A DNA stretch of 50,294 nt from an uncultured Desulfuromonadales bacterium (GCA_903929485.1 CAIYUY010000216.1:1-50294); one strand, 5' to 3'; shown: positions 25,943 to 35,146, counted from the stretch's first letter. Made by a program: numbers and translations. The notes: generated by a model not told the origin, from the sequence alone.

Positions 25943-27855
25943 TATTTATAACTCCTTACCGCGAGATGAACGTTATCGAACTTCAGCGGCTCCTTGTGGA
26001 GTTCGGGCTCGGCCTTCTCACCCTTGAACTCCCAGGCCCCAACGTAACAGAAGTTGACGTCATCACGCTGCGCCTCCCCCTGATCCTGATACTCTTCACG
26101 GAAGTGACCGCCACAGGACTCTTTCCGATGAAGGGCGTCACGGCACATAAGTTCGCCGAATTCCAGGAAGTCGGCGGTGCGACCGGCGTTCTCCAGATCC
26201 TGGTTGAGTTCGCCCCCCGTGCCGGAGACCTTGACGTTTTTCCAGAACTCTTCCTTGAGAGCCGGGATTTTCTTCAGGTTATCCTTGAGGCTCTTCTCGG
26301 TGCGGGCCATGCCGCAGTTTTCCCACATGAGTCCTCCCAGTTCGCGCATGAACTCGGAGACGGTCTTCTTGCCGTTAATGGAAAGAAGTTTCCGGCTATA
26401 AGCCTTCACGTCATCGGTGGACTTCTTGAACTCGGGATCGGCGGTGGTAACCGTCCCCGGCTTGATTCCCGCCAGGTAGCCGCCGATGGTGTAGGGAATG
26501 ACGAAGTAACCGTCCGCCAGACCCTGCATGAGCGCGGAGGCCCCCAGACGGTTGGCGCCATGGACGGAGAAGTTTGCCTCCCCCAGGACAAAGAGTCCCG
26601 GGATGTTGCTCTGCAGGTTGTAATCCACCCAGAGCCCCCCCATGGAGTAATGGGGAGCCGGATACATCCGCATGGGGCGTTTGTAGCCGTTCTCGTCGGT
26701 GATCTTCTCGTACATCTCGAAGAGATTGCCGTAACGCTCCTTGATGGTGTCCGCTCCCACCCGCTTGATGGCGGTGGAAAAATCCAGATAGACGCCGCGA
26801 CCGCCGGGTCCGACGCCGCGCCCATCGTCGCACTGTTCCTTGGCGGCGCGGGAGGCGATGTCACGAGGAGCCAGGTTGCCGAAGGAGGGGTATTTTCGCT
26901 CCAGATAATAATCGCGGGCCTCCTCGGGGATCTCATCGGGATGCTTGGCAAGATCGGCCTTGTTCTTGGGAACCCAGCAACGGCCGTCGTTTCTCAAGGA
27001 CTCGGACATGAGGGTCAGCTTGGACTGGTAATCCCCCGCCTGGGGAATACAGGTGGGGTGGATCTGGGTGTAGCAGGGGTTGGCGAAATAAGCCCCCTTC
27101 TTGTACGCCTTCCAGTTGGCGGTGACCGAGCACCCCATGGCGTTGGTGGAGAGGTAGAAGACGTTGACGTAGCCACCGGTGCAGAGGCAGACGGCGTCGG
27201 CGGCGTAGGACTCCAACTCGCCGGTAATCAGGTTACGGCAGGTAATCCCCTTGGCGACGCCGTCAACCACAACCAGATCCAGCATTTCCCGACGATTGTA
27301 CATCTTCACGGTGCCGGCTGCGATCTGGCGTGAAAGAGCCGAATAGGCCCCCAGGAGGAGCTGCTGACCTGTCTGCCCCCGGGCGAAGAAGGTCCGGGAG
27401 ACCTGGGCGCCGCCGAAGGAGCGGTTATCCAGATAACCGGCGTAGTCACGGGCGAAGGGTACCCCCTGGGCCACGCACTGGTCAATGATGTTGTTGGAGA
27501 CCTGGGCGAGACGCCAGACGTCGGCTTCCCGGGCCCGGAAGTCCCCCCCCTTGATGGTGTCGTAGAAGAGGCGGTAAACGGAGTCGCCATCATTGGGATA
27601 GGCCTTGGCGGCGTTGATCCCACCCTGGGCGGCGATGGAATGGGCGCGTCGCGGCGTATCCTGGTAACAGAAAGCCTGGACATTGTACCCCAGCTCTCCC
27701 AGTGACGCGGCGGCGGCTCCACCGGCCAAGCCGGTTCCCACCACGATGATGTTGTACTTCCTCTTATTGGCGGGGTTCACCAGCTTCAGATCGAAGCGGT
27801 GCTTATCCCAGGTTTTTTCTATCGGTCCGGTAGGACATTTTCCGTCGAGTATCAC
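25942..27855 (-). CDS. frdA: Succinate dehydrogenase/fumarate reductase flavoprotein subunit
   Basis: A protein of about 637 aa. GTG 27855 is chosen: AAGGGGGT lies 5 bases upstream and the product then begins [19 protein letters not shown], as in the class-B (di-haem) branch. An upstream ATG in frame would add 39 unlikely residues inside frdC. It binds FAD ([28 protein letters not shown] with the FAD-linking region) and interconverts succinate and fumarate. Large insertions relative to E. coli SdhA (588 aa) fit the 630-640 aa class. In Geobacter-type bacteria one such complex serves both as succinate dehydrogenase and fumarate reductase; that dual use is inferred here. Eleven bases separate it from frdC. 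Confidence 0.96.
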   Translation of the reverse strand: MILDGKCPTGPIEKTWDKHRFDLKLVNPANKRKYNIIVVGTGLAGGAAAASLGELGYNVQAFCYQDTPRRAHSIAAQGGINAAKAYPNDGDSVYRLFYDTIKGGDFRAREADVWRLAQVSNNIIDQCVAQGVPFARDYAGYLDNRSFGGAQVSRTFFARGQTGQQLLLGAYSALSRQIAAGTVKMYNRREMLDLVVVDGVAKGITCRNLITGELESYAADAVCLCTGGYVNVFYLSTNAMGCSVTANWKAYKKGAYFANPCYTQIHPTCIPQAGDYQSKLTLMSESLRNDGRCWVPKNKADLAKHPDEIPEEARDYYLERKYPSFGNLAPRDIASRAAKEQCDDGRGVGPGGRGVYLDFSTAIKRVGADTIKERYGNLFEMYEKITDENGYKRPMRMYPAPHYSMGGLWVDYNLQSNIPGLFVLGEANFSVHGANRLGASALMQGLADGYFVIPYTIGGYLAGIKPGTVTTADPEFKKSTDDVKAYSRKLLSINGKKTVSEFMRELGGLMWENCGMARTEKSLKDNLKKIPALKEEFWKNVKVSGTGGELNQDLENAGRTADFLEFGELMCRDALHRKESCGGHFREEYQDQGEAQRDDVNFCYVGAWEFKGEKAEPELHKEPLKFDNVHLAVRSYK

Positions 27856-27866
27856 TCTAAACCCCC

Positions 27867-28520
27867 TTAAGACAGGATGCCGGCCAAGATGGCGACCGGG
27901 ATGGAGCCGTAGCCGAGCAGCACGATCACGGCAACTGCCTTGCCGAGCTTGCTGAATAAGGGGAGAGAGCATTCACTGTTCCACCCCATGGTCTGGAAGA
28001 AACTCTGGATGCCATGGAACAGGTGTAAACAGAGCGCCGCCATGGCGGCCACGTAGACAAACACGGTGAGGCCATGGGAAAAACTGGTGACCAGCATCCG
28101 GTAGACATCGCCCGGCACCTGCCCCGCAAAGCCGGCCACGTCACTGGTAAGCCGAGCCGTAAAATGACAGAGGTGATAGATGATGAAGCAGGCCAGGGTC
28201 AGCCCGGTCCAGATCATGGAGGAGCCGGCCAAGGAGACCTTCAGTTGACGATTGACGGCGTACTTCTGAGGAGTAGCGGCACGGTTCTCCAGGGTAACCT
28301 GAATGCCGTAGTAGGCGTGGGTCAGGACCATGGCCAGAAGCGCCAGCCGGAAAACCCAGACGAAGGGGCCGAGGCTGTGCAGATGCTCGGCGTAGGAGTT
28401 GATGAGCCCGATGAAGATGGTGGAGTTCCCCAGGAGATGGACGACGACGAACAGGACCATAAGCTGGCCGGTAATCGCCATCAGCACCTTTCTGCCTACT
28501 GAGCTTTTTAAAAAGTTCAT
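27867..28520 (-). CDS. frdC: Succinate dehydrogenase/fumarate reductase cytochrome b subunit
   Basis: A protein of 217 aa; a single anchor subunit with five hydrophobic segments (about residues 12-34, 53-75, 97-121, 146-170, 192-213). This is the form that binds two b haems. Candidate haem ligand histidines lie in [24 protein letters not shown] and HLFHG. AACGGAG lies just before the ATG. First structural gene of frdCAB, preceded by a leader of about 200 bases containing a possible 15-codon leader peptide. Confidence 0.95.
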   Translation of the reverse strand: MNFLKSSVGRKVLMAITGQLMVLFVVVHLLGNSTIFIGLINSYAEHLHSLGPFVWVFRLALLAMVLTHAYYGIQVTLENRAATPQKYAVNRQLKVSLAGSSMIWTGLTLACFIIYHLCHFTARLTSDVAGFAGQVPGDVYRMLVTSFSHGLTVFVYVAAMAALCLHLFHGIQSFFQTMGWNSECSLPLFSKLGKAVAVIVLLGYGSIPVAILAGILS

Positions 28521-28588
28521 AATCTCCGTTCCTTTTCAGTGTGGTGTCGGTCTGCCGCGATAAGCGGCAACAGGGGAGAAAAACGGTG

Positions 28589-28636
28589 TCACGTAAAGAA
28601 ACCGGGGGGGGCGCGCCATCTTCTGGAACCGCTCAT
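28589..28636 (-). CDS. Possible 15-aa leader peptide of frdCAB
   Basis: ATG 28636 follows a perfect AAGGAGG by 6 bases. The frame reads MSGSRRWRAPPGFFT and stops at 28589, about 70 bases before frdC. An eight-base C run codes for its Ala-Pro-Pro. With a start signal stronger than that of frdC, it could set ribosome traffic or attenuation in the leader; no terminator/antiterminator pair is obvious. Could be chance. Confidence 0.35.
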   Translation of the reverse strand: MSGSRRWRAPPGFFT

Positions 28637-28726
28637 CGTGATCCTCCTTATAATGAAGTGGGTGTAAAGCCGCGGGCTAACCGGACAAGGAGAAAAAACA
28701 GTCCCCGCCGGGGTAAAATCCTGCGT

Positions 28727-28755
28727 ATACTAAACGGCGTTATAGAAAAAATCAA
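28727..28755 (-). promoter_or_regulatory. Putative promoter of frdCAB
   Basis: On the minus strand TTGATT (28755-28750), a 17-base spacer, TAGTAT (28732-28727). The transcript would start near 28720, giving a leader of about 200 bases before frdC. A short CCCC-GGC-GGGG hairpin followed by T6 lies just downstream (about 28713-28692). Confidence 0.55.
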
Positions 28756-28781
28756 CACATTTTGAATGGTTTCCTCATTTT

Positions 28782-28988
28782 TTACTTAGCTTCACTCCAG
28801 AGACACCGCAACCGGGCCAAACGGCGGAGTTCTCCAATCCCTTCTTTCAAGAGTTCATCCCGACTATCCCCGGAAAAATGAAACAGGGTCAAATCCACCC
28901 CCTTTCGGGTCAACTCCTGTTCAAATAACCCGGCCAACCGCCGCGGATAGGAGTCCGTCATCTCCTCCGGGAACTTTTCATCGGTCAT
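28782..28988 (-). CDS. Small hypothetical protein
   Basis: A protein of 68 aa from ATG 28988, which has GGAG 6 bases upstream; an in-frame ATG four codons earlier is weaker. Acidic N-terminus, then DSYPRRLAGLFEQELTRKG and ELLKEGIGELRRLARLRCLW, predicted helical. No signal peptide and a single Cys. Not recognised. It lies just upstream of the frd promoter in the same direction. Confidence 0.55.
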   Translation of the reverse strand: MTDEKFPEEMTDSYPRRLAGLFEQELTRKGVDLTLFHFSGDSRDELLKEGIGELRRLARLRCLWSEAK

Positions 28989-29064
28989 CGCCATCTCCAC
29001 TTTTTCGTTATTTCTGTTTTATCCGCGAAACATTGCCCGATCAGGATGACGGACGAAAAAGAGC

Positions 29065-29177
29065 TGTCATTCTGAGCGAAAGCGAAGAATCTGCTTTTTC
29101 TTTGCAAGCAGATCCTTCGCTACGCTCAGGATGACAAGCAAAAAACGGGGTGACAAGCAAGAGACAGGATGACAAGC
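29065..29177. repeat. Dispersed imperfect-palindrome repeat, copy B
   Basis: The left arm TGTCATTCTGAGCG...GAAGAATCTGCTT (29065-29095) pairs with AAGCAGATCCTTCGC...CTCAGGATGACA (29105-29137). Three GATGACAAGCAA-like units follow at about 20-base spacing, as at 1419-1530. It fills the gap between the small gene at 28782 and the large unknown gene, whose 3' end it follows. Confidence 0.75.
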
Positions 29178-29181
29178 AAAA

Positions 29182-31158
29182 CTAAACCCGGATCAAAGCC
29201 TGTAATCTGGAAACCAGCAGTGCGGCTTCTTCCTCCCCCGCTGCTCGCCGTTTCTGCAGCAGAGCACTCAGGCCGGCCAAAAATCCCATTTCCACGGTTC
29301 TGGGACCGCACCGCTCCAGAATTTCAACCAACGTCTTCATACTCTCCAGGGGGACGGAGCGCAAGTCGTCAAAATGCTGTTTCATTAGTTCCAGTGACAC
29401 ACGAAGTTCCATGCCGAACAGGGTGGAACGTTGAGGATCCATGACCGTCATTCCCGGCGGCGGCGGGGGAAGGAGTTTCATCCTCCTGATGACTTCCACC
29501 ATTCCCGATCCGGCATACTGAGTGGCCAGAACCTTTCGGAAACCGACCTCGGTGATGTACCCCTCCGGATAATTCTCCGCCAGGATAAAGAGGTGGTTAA
29601 ACGCGGTAATATCAAAATAATCCCGCAATTCGTCACGAAACTCCGCCATCTCCTGCTTCGTGTCCCGGGGCGCCCCTTTCTTCATTGCCTGAAAGAGGGG
29701 GAGGCGGGAAAAATTGATCAGCTGATTTGAAACCAGAGCTCGAGTTACCTGTATGGCGACCAGATCGGCCAGCAGTTGCAGTAACGTCTCCTGATTACGT
29801 AGCTGCCGGATCACCGGGGCAAATGCCGAGAGGGACGGGTAACTGAGAAAGCCGAAATATTTGAACAGCCAGTGAATATCCCCCTTCACCGCCGGCGGGA
29901 GAAGCGTGAGGGCGCGCTCCGCGGTCTCGCGCAGGGTTCGATTCCCGGTTGTCCTGGCGAGGAGGAGCGAGGCCAAAGCCAGTTTGGTGTCCAGTAAACC
30001 GGCCAGGGCGACCCCCTGAAGAAATTCGTCACACTCCCGGGGAGCCGAGACAAAGTGGACGAAAGCCCGATCAAGCTCTCCTCCCATGACCTGGACCAAC
30101 TCCCCCTGTTCCCCTAGGGAAAGCTGCGAGCGATTCCTCCCTATCTCCGCGAGAACGTCCAGATAAAGGAAGAGATAATCCGCCCGGATATGCTGTTCCA
30201 GCTCCGGAGCCGGATGATCAGGATCATCCCTTTTCCGCGCCTCTTCGGTGAGGATCGCGGCCAGTTTCCCGAGATAACGGACTTTTTCCGAAAACGGTGC
30301 GACAGCGATCCTCTGCCGAAGATACCGCGGATCGTCCCCATAGCGCTCAGTCAGATCGTCTTCGTTCAGCAGTTCCGCCACCTCACCCCACCGGTCACCG
30401 GTAAGGTGCGAGGAGAGATAGGGGGTGACACCAGCCAATTCCAGGGCAAAGGGGGGCTCTTCCCCACAGTAAACTTCATAGAGGCGTGACAGACGCCGGA
30501 GCAGCGGCGCCAGGAAAATGTTCCCGATACCCGCCGGCAACGCCTGGAGCATCTCCTCCAGAGTCTGGTCCAGATGACTCAACAGATTAAGATCCTCCGA
30601 CTTTCCGGCGACTGAGTCACTTCGCTTGAAGCTCCCAAGAATTTCGTGAGCAGTGGCAAGAAATTCCACACTCCCTCCAAAGAGCTCCATGAAGATCCGG
30701 GCGGCTTCGGCCATCTGTTCAGAGGTTGTCTCCTCCGGTGAAGAAGCAAACTGCCTGAAGAGCGACTCCAGTTCCGGAAAAATTTCCTGGGTATCGTCCC
30801 ACTGAAGCAACTGCCTGGCCATGGCCTGCGCCGGAGGGGAGAGATTTTTCAGCTCCGCCACCTGGACCGCCGAATCCTCGCCCTGAAGAAACCGCTCCAG
30901 AAGATGAAGAAAGCTCAAATCGGGAAGCTCCGGCGCCATCGTCAGCAAACGGCGCAAACGAAAATAATCAGTCATTCCATCCGGCGTGGCGAAAGCAGCA
31001 TCCGCCAACTCCCGCCAGGCTTTATCCGTTTCCCCGGGGAAAGCGGCTGTCACCCCTTCCCTTTCCACCAGCCGGAGAAATTCCCCATAGCGTCCCTGGT
31101 TGAAGAGCCGCTCCAGTTCCTTCTTCTCCCGCTTCAGTTTCCCCTTGTTCATCCCCAT
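29182..31158 (-). CDS. Large hypothetical protein, predicted all-helical
   Basis: A protein of about 658 aa. ATG 31158 overlaps the selU stop by one base (TGATG) and has GAGGGG upstream; an earlier in-frame start lies inside selU and is unlikely. A highly charged start (KGKLKREKKELERLFNQGRY) leads to a sequence of short leucine-rich amphipathic helices with no Cys motif, P-loop, signal peptide or membrane segment. Examples are LLTMAPELPDLSFLHLLERF and RALTLLPPAVKGDIHWLFKY. The pattern suggests a TPR/HEAT-like superhelix. Co-transcription with selU is likely. I do not recognise the family and assign no function. Confidence 0.85.
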   Translation of the reverse strand: MGMNKGKLKREKKELERLFNQGRYGEFLRLVEREGVTAAFPGETDKAWRELADAAFATPDGMTDYFRLRRLLTMAPELPDLSFLHLLERFLQGEDSAVQVAELKNLSPPAQAMARQLLQWDDTQEIFPELESLFRQFASSPEETTSEQMAEAARIFMELFGGSVEFLATAHEILGSFKRSDSVAGKSEDLNLLSHLDQTLEEMLQALPAGIGNIFLAPLLRRLSRLYEVYCGEEPPFALELAGVTPYLSSHLTGDRWGEVAELLNEDDLTERYGDDPRYLRQRIAVAPFSEKVRYLGKLAAILTEEARKRDDPDHPAPELEQHIRADYLFLYLDVLAEIGRNRSQLSLGEQGELVQVMGGELDRAFVHFVSAPRECDEFLQGVALAGLLDTKLALASLLLARTTGNRTLRETAERALTLLPPAVKGDIHWLFKYFGFLSYPSLSAFAPVIRQLRNQETLLQLLADLVAIQVTRALVSNQLINFSRLPLFQAMKKGAPRDTKQEMAEFRDELRDYFDITAFNHLFILAENYPEGYITEVGFRKVLATQYAGSGMVEVIRRMKLLPPPPPGMTVMDPQRSTLFGMELRVSLELMKQHFDDLRSVPLESMKTLVEILERCGPRTVEMGFLAGLSALLQKRRAAGEEEAALLVSRLQALIRV

Positions 31159-32189
31159 CAGACCCCTCGTTGTATGCTTAGATCGGCGGATCCGAGAAAA
31201 CCCTTTAACGCCGTAGCCGCCTCCCCGTAATCCTCCAGAGAGATAATCACCTCCTCTGTCCACTCCCGGACCTTGTAATAATTTCGGTCATAGTAGGAGA
31301 CGCAGAGCTCACGGACAAAGGGGGCCAAATCCCATCGCTGCAAATAGCCGGAGAGTTCCTCATACTTCTCCCCCCCCAGCTTCTTTTTGATCCGATTCAG
31401 GGAGGCGATAAGATCATCACGGTACTCCTCCTTGCCGTAATCCTCCAGGAGACGCCCCACCCGGGTCTCCAGGGAAGCCTCGCACCAGATCTTCACCCCG
31501 TCCGACATGACCTCATACAGATCCCCCGGCAGGGCCACCCGGCCAATGCGCCGGCTTTCCCCTTCCAGGAGGATGGGGAGCCCCGGCGGAGAGCGGCGGA
31601 ACGCATCCCAGAGAAGAGATTCATATCTTTTCTGGGTAAGGTTCTGCTCAAGCCCCAGCATCCCGAAGGCAGAGCCCCGGTGAAGAGCCAGCCCTTCCAG
31701 ATCCACCATGGCCCAGGGGCCATTCCCCTGAAGGAGGTGTAGAAAAGTGGTCTTGCCGATACCGGTGAGCCCATGGAGCACCACCAACGGTCCGGGAGGT
31801 CGGAACTGTTGGAAGTATGAAACGACCTGGTTCCGATAGCTCTTGTAACCGCCGGGAAGTTGACGAGCCTCATAACCGGTCAGCTCAAGCACGGCGGCCA
31901 CGGTCTTGCTTCGAAGCCCTCCCCGCCAGCAACAGACCAGAATGGGACGGCCACCAGCGGCGGCGACAATCTCCGCCACCATGGCCGGGAGCTTGGGCGC
32001 CGTCAGCTCCAGCCCCCTTATCCTTGCCGGGTGGGGGCCACTCTGCTTATAAAGGGTGCCGATCTCCACCCGCTCCTCGTTGGAGAGAAGCGGGACGTTG
32101 ATAGCGCCGGGGATATGATCATCCGCAAACTCCAGGGGAGTCCGGACGTCAACCACCAGATGGGTGTCAATGAGCAGTTCAAGGTTCAA
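31158..32189 (-). CDS. selU: tRNA 2-selenouridine synthase
   Basis: A protein of about 343 aa. It replaces sulfur by selenium in wobble uridines of tRNA, using selenophosphate and geranyl diphosphate. A rhodanese domain (residues 1-115) has tandem cysteines C86-C87 in LVCCWRGGLRS; C87 matches the catalytic position. A P-loop domain follows (GLTGIGKTT near 139-147). The best start is TTG 32189, because the rhodanese domain begins at once (LLIDTHLVVDVRTPLEF) and no ATG precedes it in frame. That start lies inside a GTTCAAGG-type simple repeat, so the native 5' end may have been replaced. Also called mnmH. Coupled to the unknown gene downstream. Confidence 0.92.
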   Translation of the reverse strand: MNLELLIDTHLVVDVRTPLEFADDHIPGAINVPLLSNEERVEIGTLYKQSGPHPARIRGLELTAPKLPAMVAEIVAAAGGRPILVCCWRGGLRSKTVAAVLELTGYEARQLPGGYKSYRNQVVSYFQQFRPPGPLVVLHGLTGIGKTTFLHLLQGNGPWAMVDLEGLALHRGSAFGMLGLEQNLTQKRYESLLWDAFRRSPPGLPILLEGESRRIGRVALPGDLYEVMSDGVKIWCEASLETRVGRLLEDYGKEEYRDDLIASLNRIKKKLGGEKYEELSGYLQRWDLAPFVRELCVSYYDRNYYKVREWTEEVIISLEDYGEAATALKGFLGSADLSIQRGV

Positions 32190-32277
32190 GGGGAAGGTCC
32201 TGGTTCAAGGTTCGAGGTTTTTTTTGTTCTACGTTCTACGTTCTACGTTTTAAAACCTAGAACATAGAACGTAGAAC
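32180..32277. repeat. Simple repeats and palindrome at the selU start
   Basis: GTTCAAGG-type units (about 32178-32216) are followed by three GTTCTAC units running into an inverted copy TAGAACGTAGAAC (32226-32277). Similar TTCAAGG and TTCACC runs lie at 37256-37349. The rest of the gap to 32332 is a short purine-rich stretch. Confidence 0.75.
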
Positions 32278-32332
32278 TTATATCTTATTTAGGGGGGGAT
32301 TATAGGGAGGAAAGGTTAGGAATGCAATACCC

Positions 32333-33133
32333 TCACAACGGAAACAGGTATTTCACGGTAAAATTAGCCGTCCAGGCGGGACCGGTCTGATGGGTGGCGA
32401 GGTTATATTCATAGGCGCCGGAAAACTGCAGGTACTGCTTGTCAAATTTCATCATCTTCGCCAGTTTTCCCCCCACCGGGAGAGCGATCCAGTCACTCTT
32501 TTTCCAATCATAAACGAAATTCATTTCCGAGCTCCCCAGGGACCAACCGTTGGAGAGGGGATAACTGAGTATGGGCTGGAGCGCGCTATTTTTAACATCC
32601 TTGCGCGCATCGTTGCCGGCAAAGGAAACCAAGCTCTGGCTGAAGATGCTCCAGGAGAGGTTGCCGCTGTGGGTCTCGAAACCCAGCGCGGGACCCATCC
32701 CCCATTTTTCGGAACCAAGCTTCATATCCGTGGCGGTGGGAATCAGTACCGCCGGGCCAACTCCCCACCCTCCCCATGACTGGTGAAAAATCAGCAGGTC
32801 AAAAATCACCAGATCGTTCAGGCCGCTTTTTCCCGTGGGGCTCTTGGTGATGAAGGAGAGCGACGCCCGGGCGAGGTGCTCCCGGCTCCCGATGCGGAAA
32901 GGGGCCAGCAATCGCAAAAGAATGGAATTACCGCTTTTGTCCTGCTGGTTGTGGTAGGCGCCGCTGTAAAGATTCTGCAGTTGCAGCTGCTTGAGCGAGG
33001 CAATGGAATCAATCGCTTCATGCTCCTGAAGTTGGGCTCCGGGAGCGGATTCGTCGGCAGAGGCCAGGGAAGAGATGCCGATGATCAGACAGCCTAGACA
33101 GAATAACAAAGCAGCATGGTGTGTCATTTTCAT
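32333..33133 (-). CDS. Predicted outer-membrane beta-barrel protein
   Basis: A protein of 266 aa (264 from a second ATG). A Sec signal peptide (AALLFCLGCLIIGISSLASA) is followed by a mature part with alternating polar/aromatic strands: NLYSGAYHNQ, LLRLLAPFRIG, ASLSFITKSP, WGVGPAVLIP, WGMGPALGF, FVYDWKKSDW. It ends in a strand TANFTVKYLFPL. This resembles proteins often annotated as neuromodulation- or phenol-pathway-like outer-membrane barrels; the specific role is unknown. No strong ribosome site precedes the ATG. It is separated from selU by repeats, so probably a separate unit. Confidence 0.75.
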   Translation of the reverse strand: MKMTHHAALLFCLGCLIIGISSLASADESAPGAQLQEHEAIDSIASLKQLQLQNLYSGAYHNQQDKSGNSILLRLLAPFRIGSREHLARASLSFITKSPTGKSGLNDLVIFDLLIFHQSWGGWGVGPAVLIPTATDMKLGSEKWGMGPALGFETHSGNLSWSIFSQSLVSFAGNDARKDVKNSALQPILSYPLSNGWSLGSSEMNFVYDWKKSDWIALPVGGKLAKMMKFDKQYLQFSGAYEYNLATHQTGPAWTANFTVKYLFPL

Positions 33134-33214
33134 AAAGCATAGTAGTAATGAAGAAGGTTAAAATGCAAGCAATTGACGAGGCGATATTATTATTATTACT
33201 TATCTTTAAATGAA

Positions 33215-33406
33215 TTATTGATTCATGCATACCGAACACATCATTAACTCTGGGGCAACTTCCAGGGTGGAAACCGGCTTCACCGTCGCCAGGTTATAGG
33301 CAATCCCCAACTCCTTCCATGAAACGCAAACTGCCGTATCCCCGATAGAAGCGTTCGGTGATGAAAATACATGATGGAAATCTTGACAAGAAGGACAAAT
33401 ACTCAT
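33215..33406 (-). CDS. Small four-cysteine protein
   Basis: A protein of 63 aa from ATG 33406. CPSC near the start and CSVC near the end suggest one structural zinc site; the middle reads VSWKELGIAYNLATVKPVST. The ribosome site is weak (GGAAA). It covers much of the gap between the outer-membrane gene and the aldolase and is divergent from the aldolase. Not recognised; alternatively this DNA is only the aldolase upstream region. Confidence 0.42.
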   Translation of the reverse strand: MSICPSCQDFHHVFSSPNASIGDTAVCVSWKELGIAYNLATVKPVSTLEVAPELMMCSVCMNQ

Positions 33407-33429
33407 AGAGTTTCCGGCATTGCCGGAAA
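33383..33429 (+). promoter_or_regulatory. Putative aldolase promoter with perfect palindrome
   Basis: TTGACA (33383-33388), 17 bases, TAGAGT (33406-33411). A perfect 19-base palindrome TTTCCGGCATTGCCGGAAA (33411-33429) lies on the expected transcription start. That position is typical of a repressor operator. No regulator gene is adjacent. Confidence 0.5.
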
Positions 33430-33584
33430 GTCGATTCGGCGTTAAATTCAGCCGCGACAGCCGGAACATCGTGGGGTTTCAGGTGGAAACGGTGATTCTC
33501 CTTGATTCGAAAATATGAGCATGATAAAAGAAGATGTTTAATGTTTCCCCACATACTCACCACACATAAAAGGAGCTCAAACGT

Positions 33585-34871
33585 ATGGCAACTTCGTATT
33601 CGGCGGATTTCGAAAAAGCGCTGCAGGTAGGGCGCCCTCCCAACATTCAGGCGCTCTTCCCCAACTCCAAGGCCCTCATCGTCAGCGGCAAGGTCGTGGA
33701 TCGGGCCATGCTGGCCAAGGGGAAGGCCATCGCCATGGCCGCCAACGGCCGGAGCTACTTCGTCATTCGCGGCGCCCTCATGGCCGCCCAACGGGCCAAC
33801 GCACCCATTATCATCGAAATCGCCAAATCGGAAGGGGGGAGAACCTCCTACTGCGCCGTGAACTACTGGAACATGGCCCGCATCGTTGACGCCCTCTGTA
33901 ACGAGCTGGGAATCACCGTGCCGGTGGCCATCCACGCCGATCACTACGGCATCAAGAACGACAAGGATCTGGCCGAAGCCATGGTGGAAGTTCCCACCAT
34001 GTTCCAGGCAGGAATCACCTCCATCGCCATCGACGCCTCCCACCAGCCCGACGATCTGAACCTGCTGGCCAATATCGCCATTAACCCCTGCATCCCCGCA
34101 TGGGCCAGTATCGAGACCGAAGTGGGCGAGATCAAGGGGAATTCCGGGCTCTCCACCATACCGGAAGCTAAATTCCTCATCCAGGGACTTAATGCCCATG
34201 AGATCTATCCCGATTGGATCGCCCTGAACAACGGCACCTCCCACGGTCTGGAAGCCAGCGACGCCGGTATCCAGGTTGAGCTGACCGCCGGTATCCACCA
34301 CGCCTTGACCCCTTACAAACTGAGCGGCGCCCAGCACGGCACCTCGGGGAACAGCTCCGTCCGTCTCCGGGAGATCGCCAACCAGACCGCCACCACCAAG
34401 GCCAACGTGGCCACCGCCCTGCAGATGATCTCCTGGGGGCTGGAGGTCAACGACTACGGCAACGCCCAGCTTGACGCCAACGGTAACTTCATCAAGGTGC
34501 CGGGCGAAGGGATGAGCGAGGAGATGTGGGCTGAAATGGTAGCCTACGCCGATGCCAAGGGATGGAAAAAAGGGGATTACAAGAGCCTCAACCTCCCCTT
34601 TGAGAATAAACTGCTGGCCCAGCCAAAGGCGATTCGGGAGCGGATGGCCAAGCGAGTAGAAGAGTTTGTCTACAAGATGCTGACCGAGGTCTTCAACGCC
34701 GCCGACACCGCCCCGCTGGGAATAGCCGCCATCCTCAAGGCCAACTCCTATGATCTGGGGGCCAAGGGGAGCCTCCTGGAAGACCCCGCCTACTGGACCA
34801 AGGAGCAGATCATCCAGAGAGCCAAGAGCCTGGACGTGGACAAGGGCGCCGCGGGGAACTTCGACGACTAG
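33585..34871 (+). CDS. fba: Class II fructose-bisphosphate aldolase
   Basis: A protein of 428 aa, longer than the common 300-360. It cleaves fructose 1,6-bisphosphate to the two triose phosphates, or the reverse in gluconeogenesis. Metal- and substrate-site motifs of the zinc-dependent class: VAIHADHYG (metal His, catalytic Asp), IETEVGEIKGNSG, NNGTSHG and SGAQHGTSG. AGGAG lies 9 bases upstream of the ATG. Monocistronic, with its own promoter. The extra C-terminal part (after about residue 330) is helical and charged. An alternative is a related class II aldolase of other specificity; motifs favour FBP or a close substrate. Confidence 0.9.
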   Translation: MATSYSADFEKALQVGRPPNIQALFPNSKALIVSGKVVDRAMLAKGKAIAMAANGRSYFVIRGALMAAQRANAPIIIEIAKSEGGRTSYCAVNYWNMARIVDALCNELGITVPVAIHADHYGIKNDKDLAEAMVEVPTMFQAGITSIAIDASHQPDDLNLLANIAINPCIPAWASIETEVGEIKGNSGLSTIPEAKFLIQGLNAHEIYPDWIALNNGTSHGLEASDAGIQVELTAGIHHALTPYKLSGAQHGTSGNSSVRLREIANQTATTKANVATALQMISWGLEVNDYGNAQLDANGNFIKVPGEGMSEEMWAEMVAYADAKGWKKGDYKSLNLPFENKLLAQPKAIRERMAKRVEEFVYKMLTEVFNAADTAPLGIAAILKANSYDLGAKGSLLEDPAYWTKEQIIQRAKSLDVDKGAAGNFDD

Positions 34872-34921
34872 TCACTACCGCGGTGATGACACACGAACAA
34901 GCTGATCTAATCTGAAACCAT

Positions 34922-35021
34922 GGGACGCGGATGAACGCAGATGAACGCGGATTTTAATCTTATAAACATTCATTCCCGTTTTTTTGCCTTATCCGCGAAA
35001 ATCCGCGTTTATCCGCGTCCC
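34922..35021. repeat. Long inverted repeat of ATCCGCG-type units
   Basis: GGGACGCGGATGAACGC (34922-34938), plus a second GATGAACGCGGATTTT, faces AAAATCCGCG and GCGTTTATCCGCGTCCC (35005-35021) across about 40 bases. It lies downstream of fba in the gap 34872-35047. It resembles the dispersed TCCGCG...TCCGCG repeats seen between genes in Geobacter-type genomes. Confidence 0.75.
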
Positions 35022-35047
35022 GATAAAGTCATGAGAACTAACCTTCA

Positions 35048-35146
35048 ATGAACCTGCACGACCAGACCATGACGAGAGCCCGCGACGCAGTCGCCCTGCT
35101 GAAAAAGCTCCTTGCCGGGCGTTCATCACTTTCCCCCGCCGGATGA
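35048..35146 (+). CDS. Possible small upstream ORF coupled to the HD gene
   Basis: A 32-codon frame (MNLHDQTMTRARDAVALLKK...) whose stop overlaps the next ATG as ATGA. The HD gene has no ribosome site of its own, so coupling from this frame would explain its translation. This ORF also lacks a clear site, so it may be chance or a remnant. Confidence 0.3.
   Translation: MNLHDQTMTRARDAVALLKKLLAGRSSLSPAG

Noticed and set aside
25933-27333. Plus-strand open frame of 466 codons opposite frdA
   Set aside because: Antisense shadow; frdA is certain and no promoter or ribosome site supports the other strand.
33294-34337. Minus-strand open frame of 347 codons opposite the aldolase gene
   Set aside because: Low-complexity Gly/Asp/His product, opposite a gene with complete aldolase motifs.
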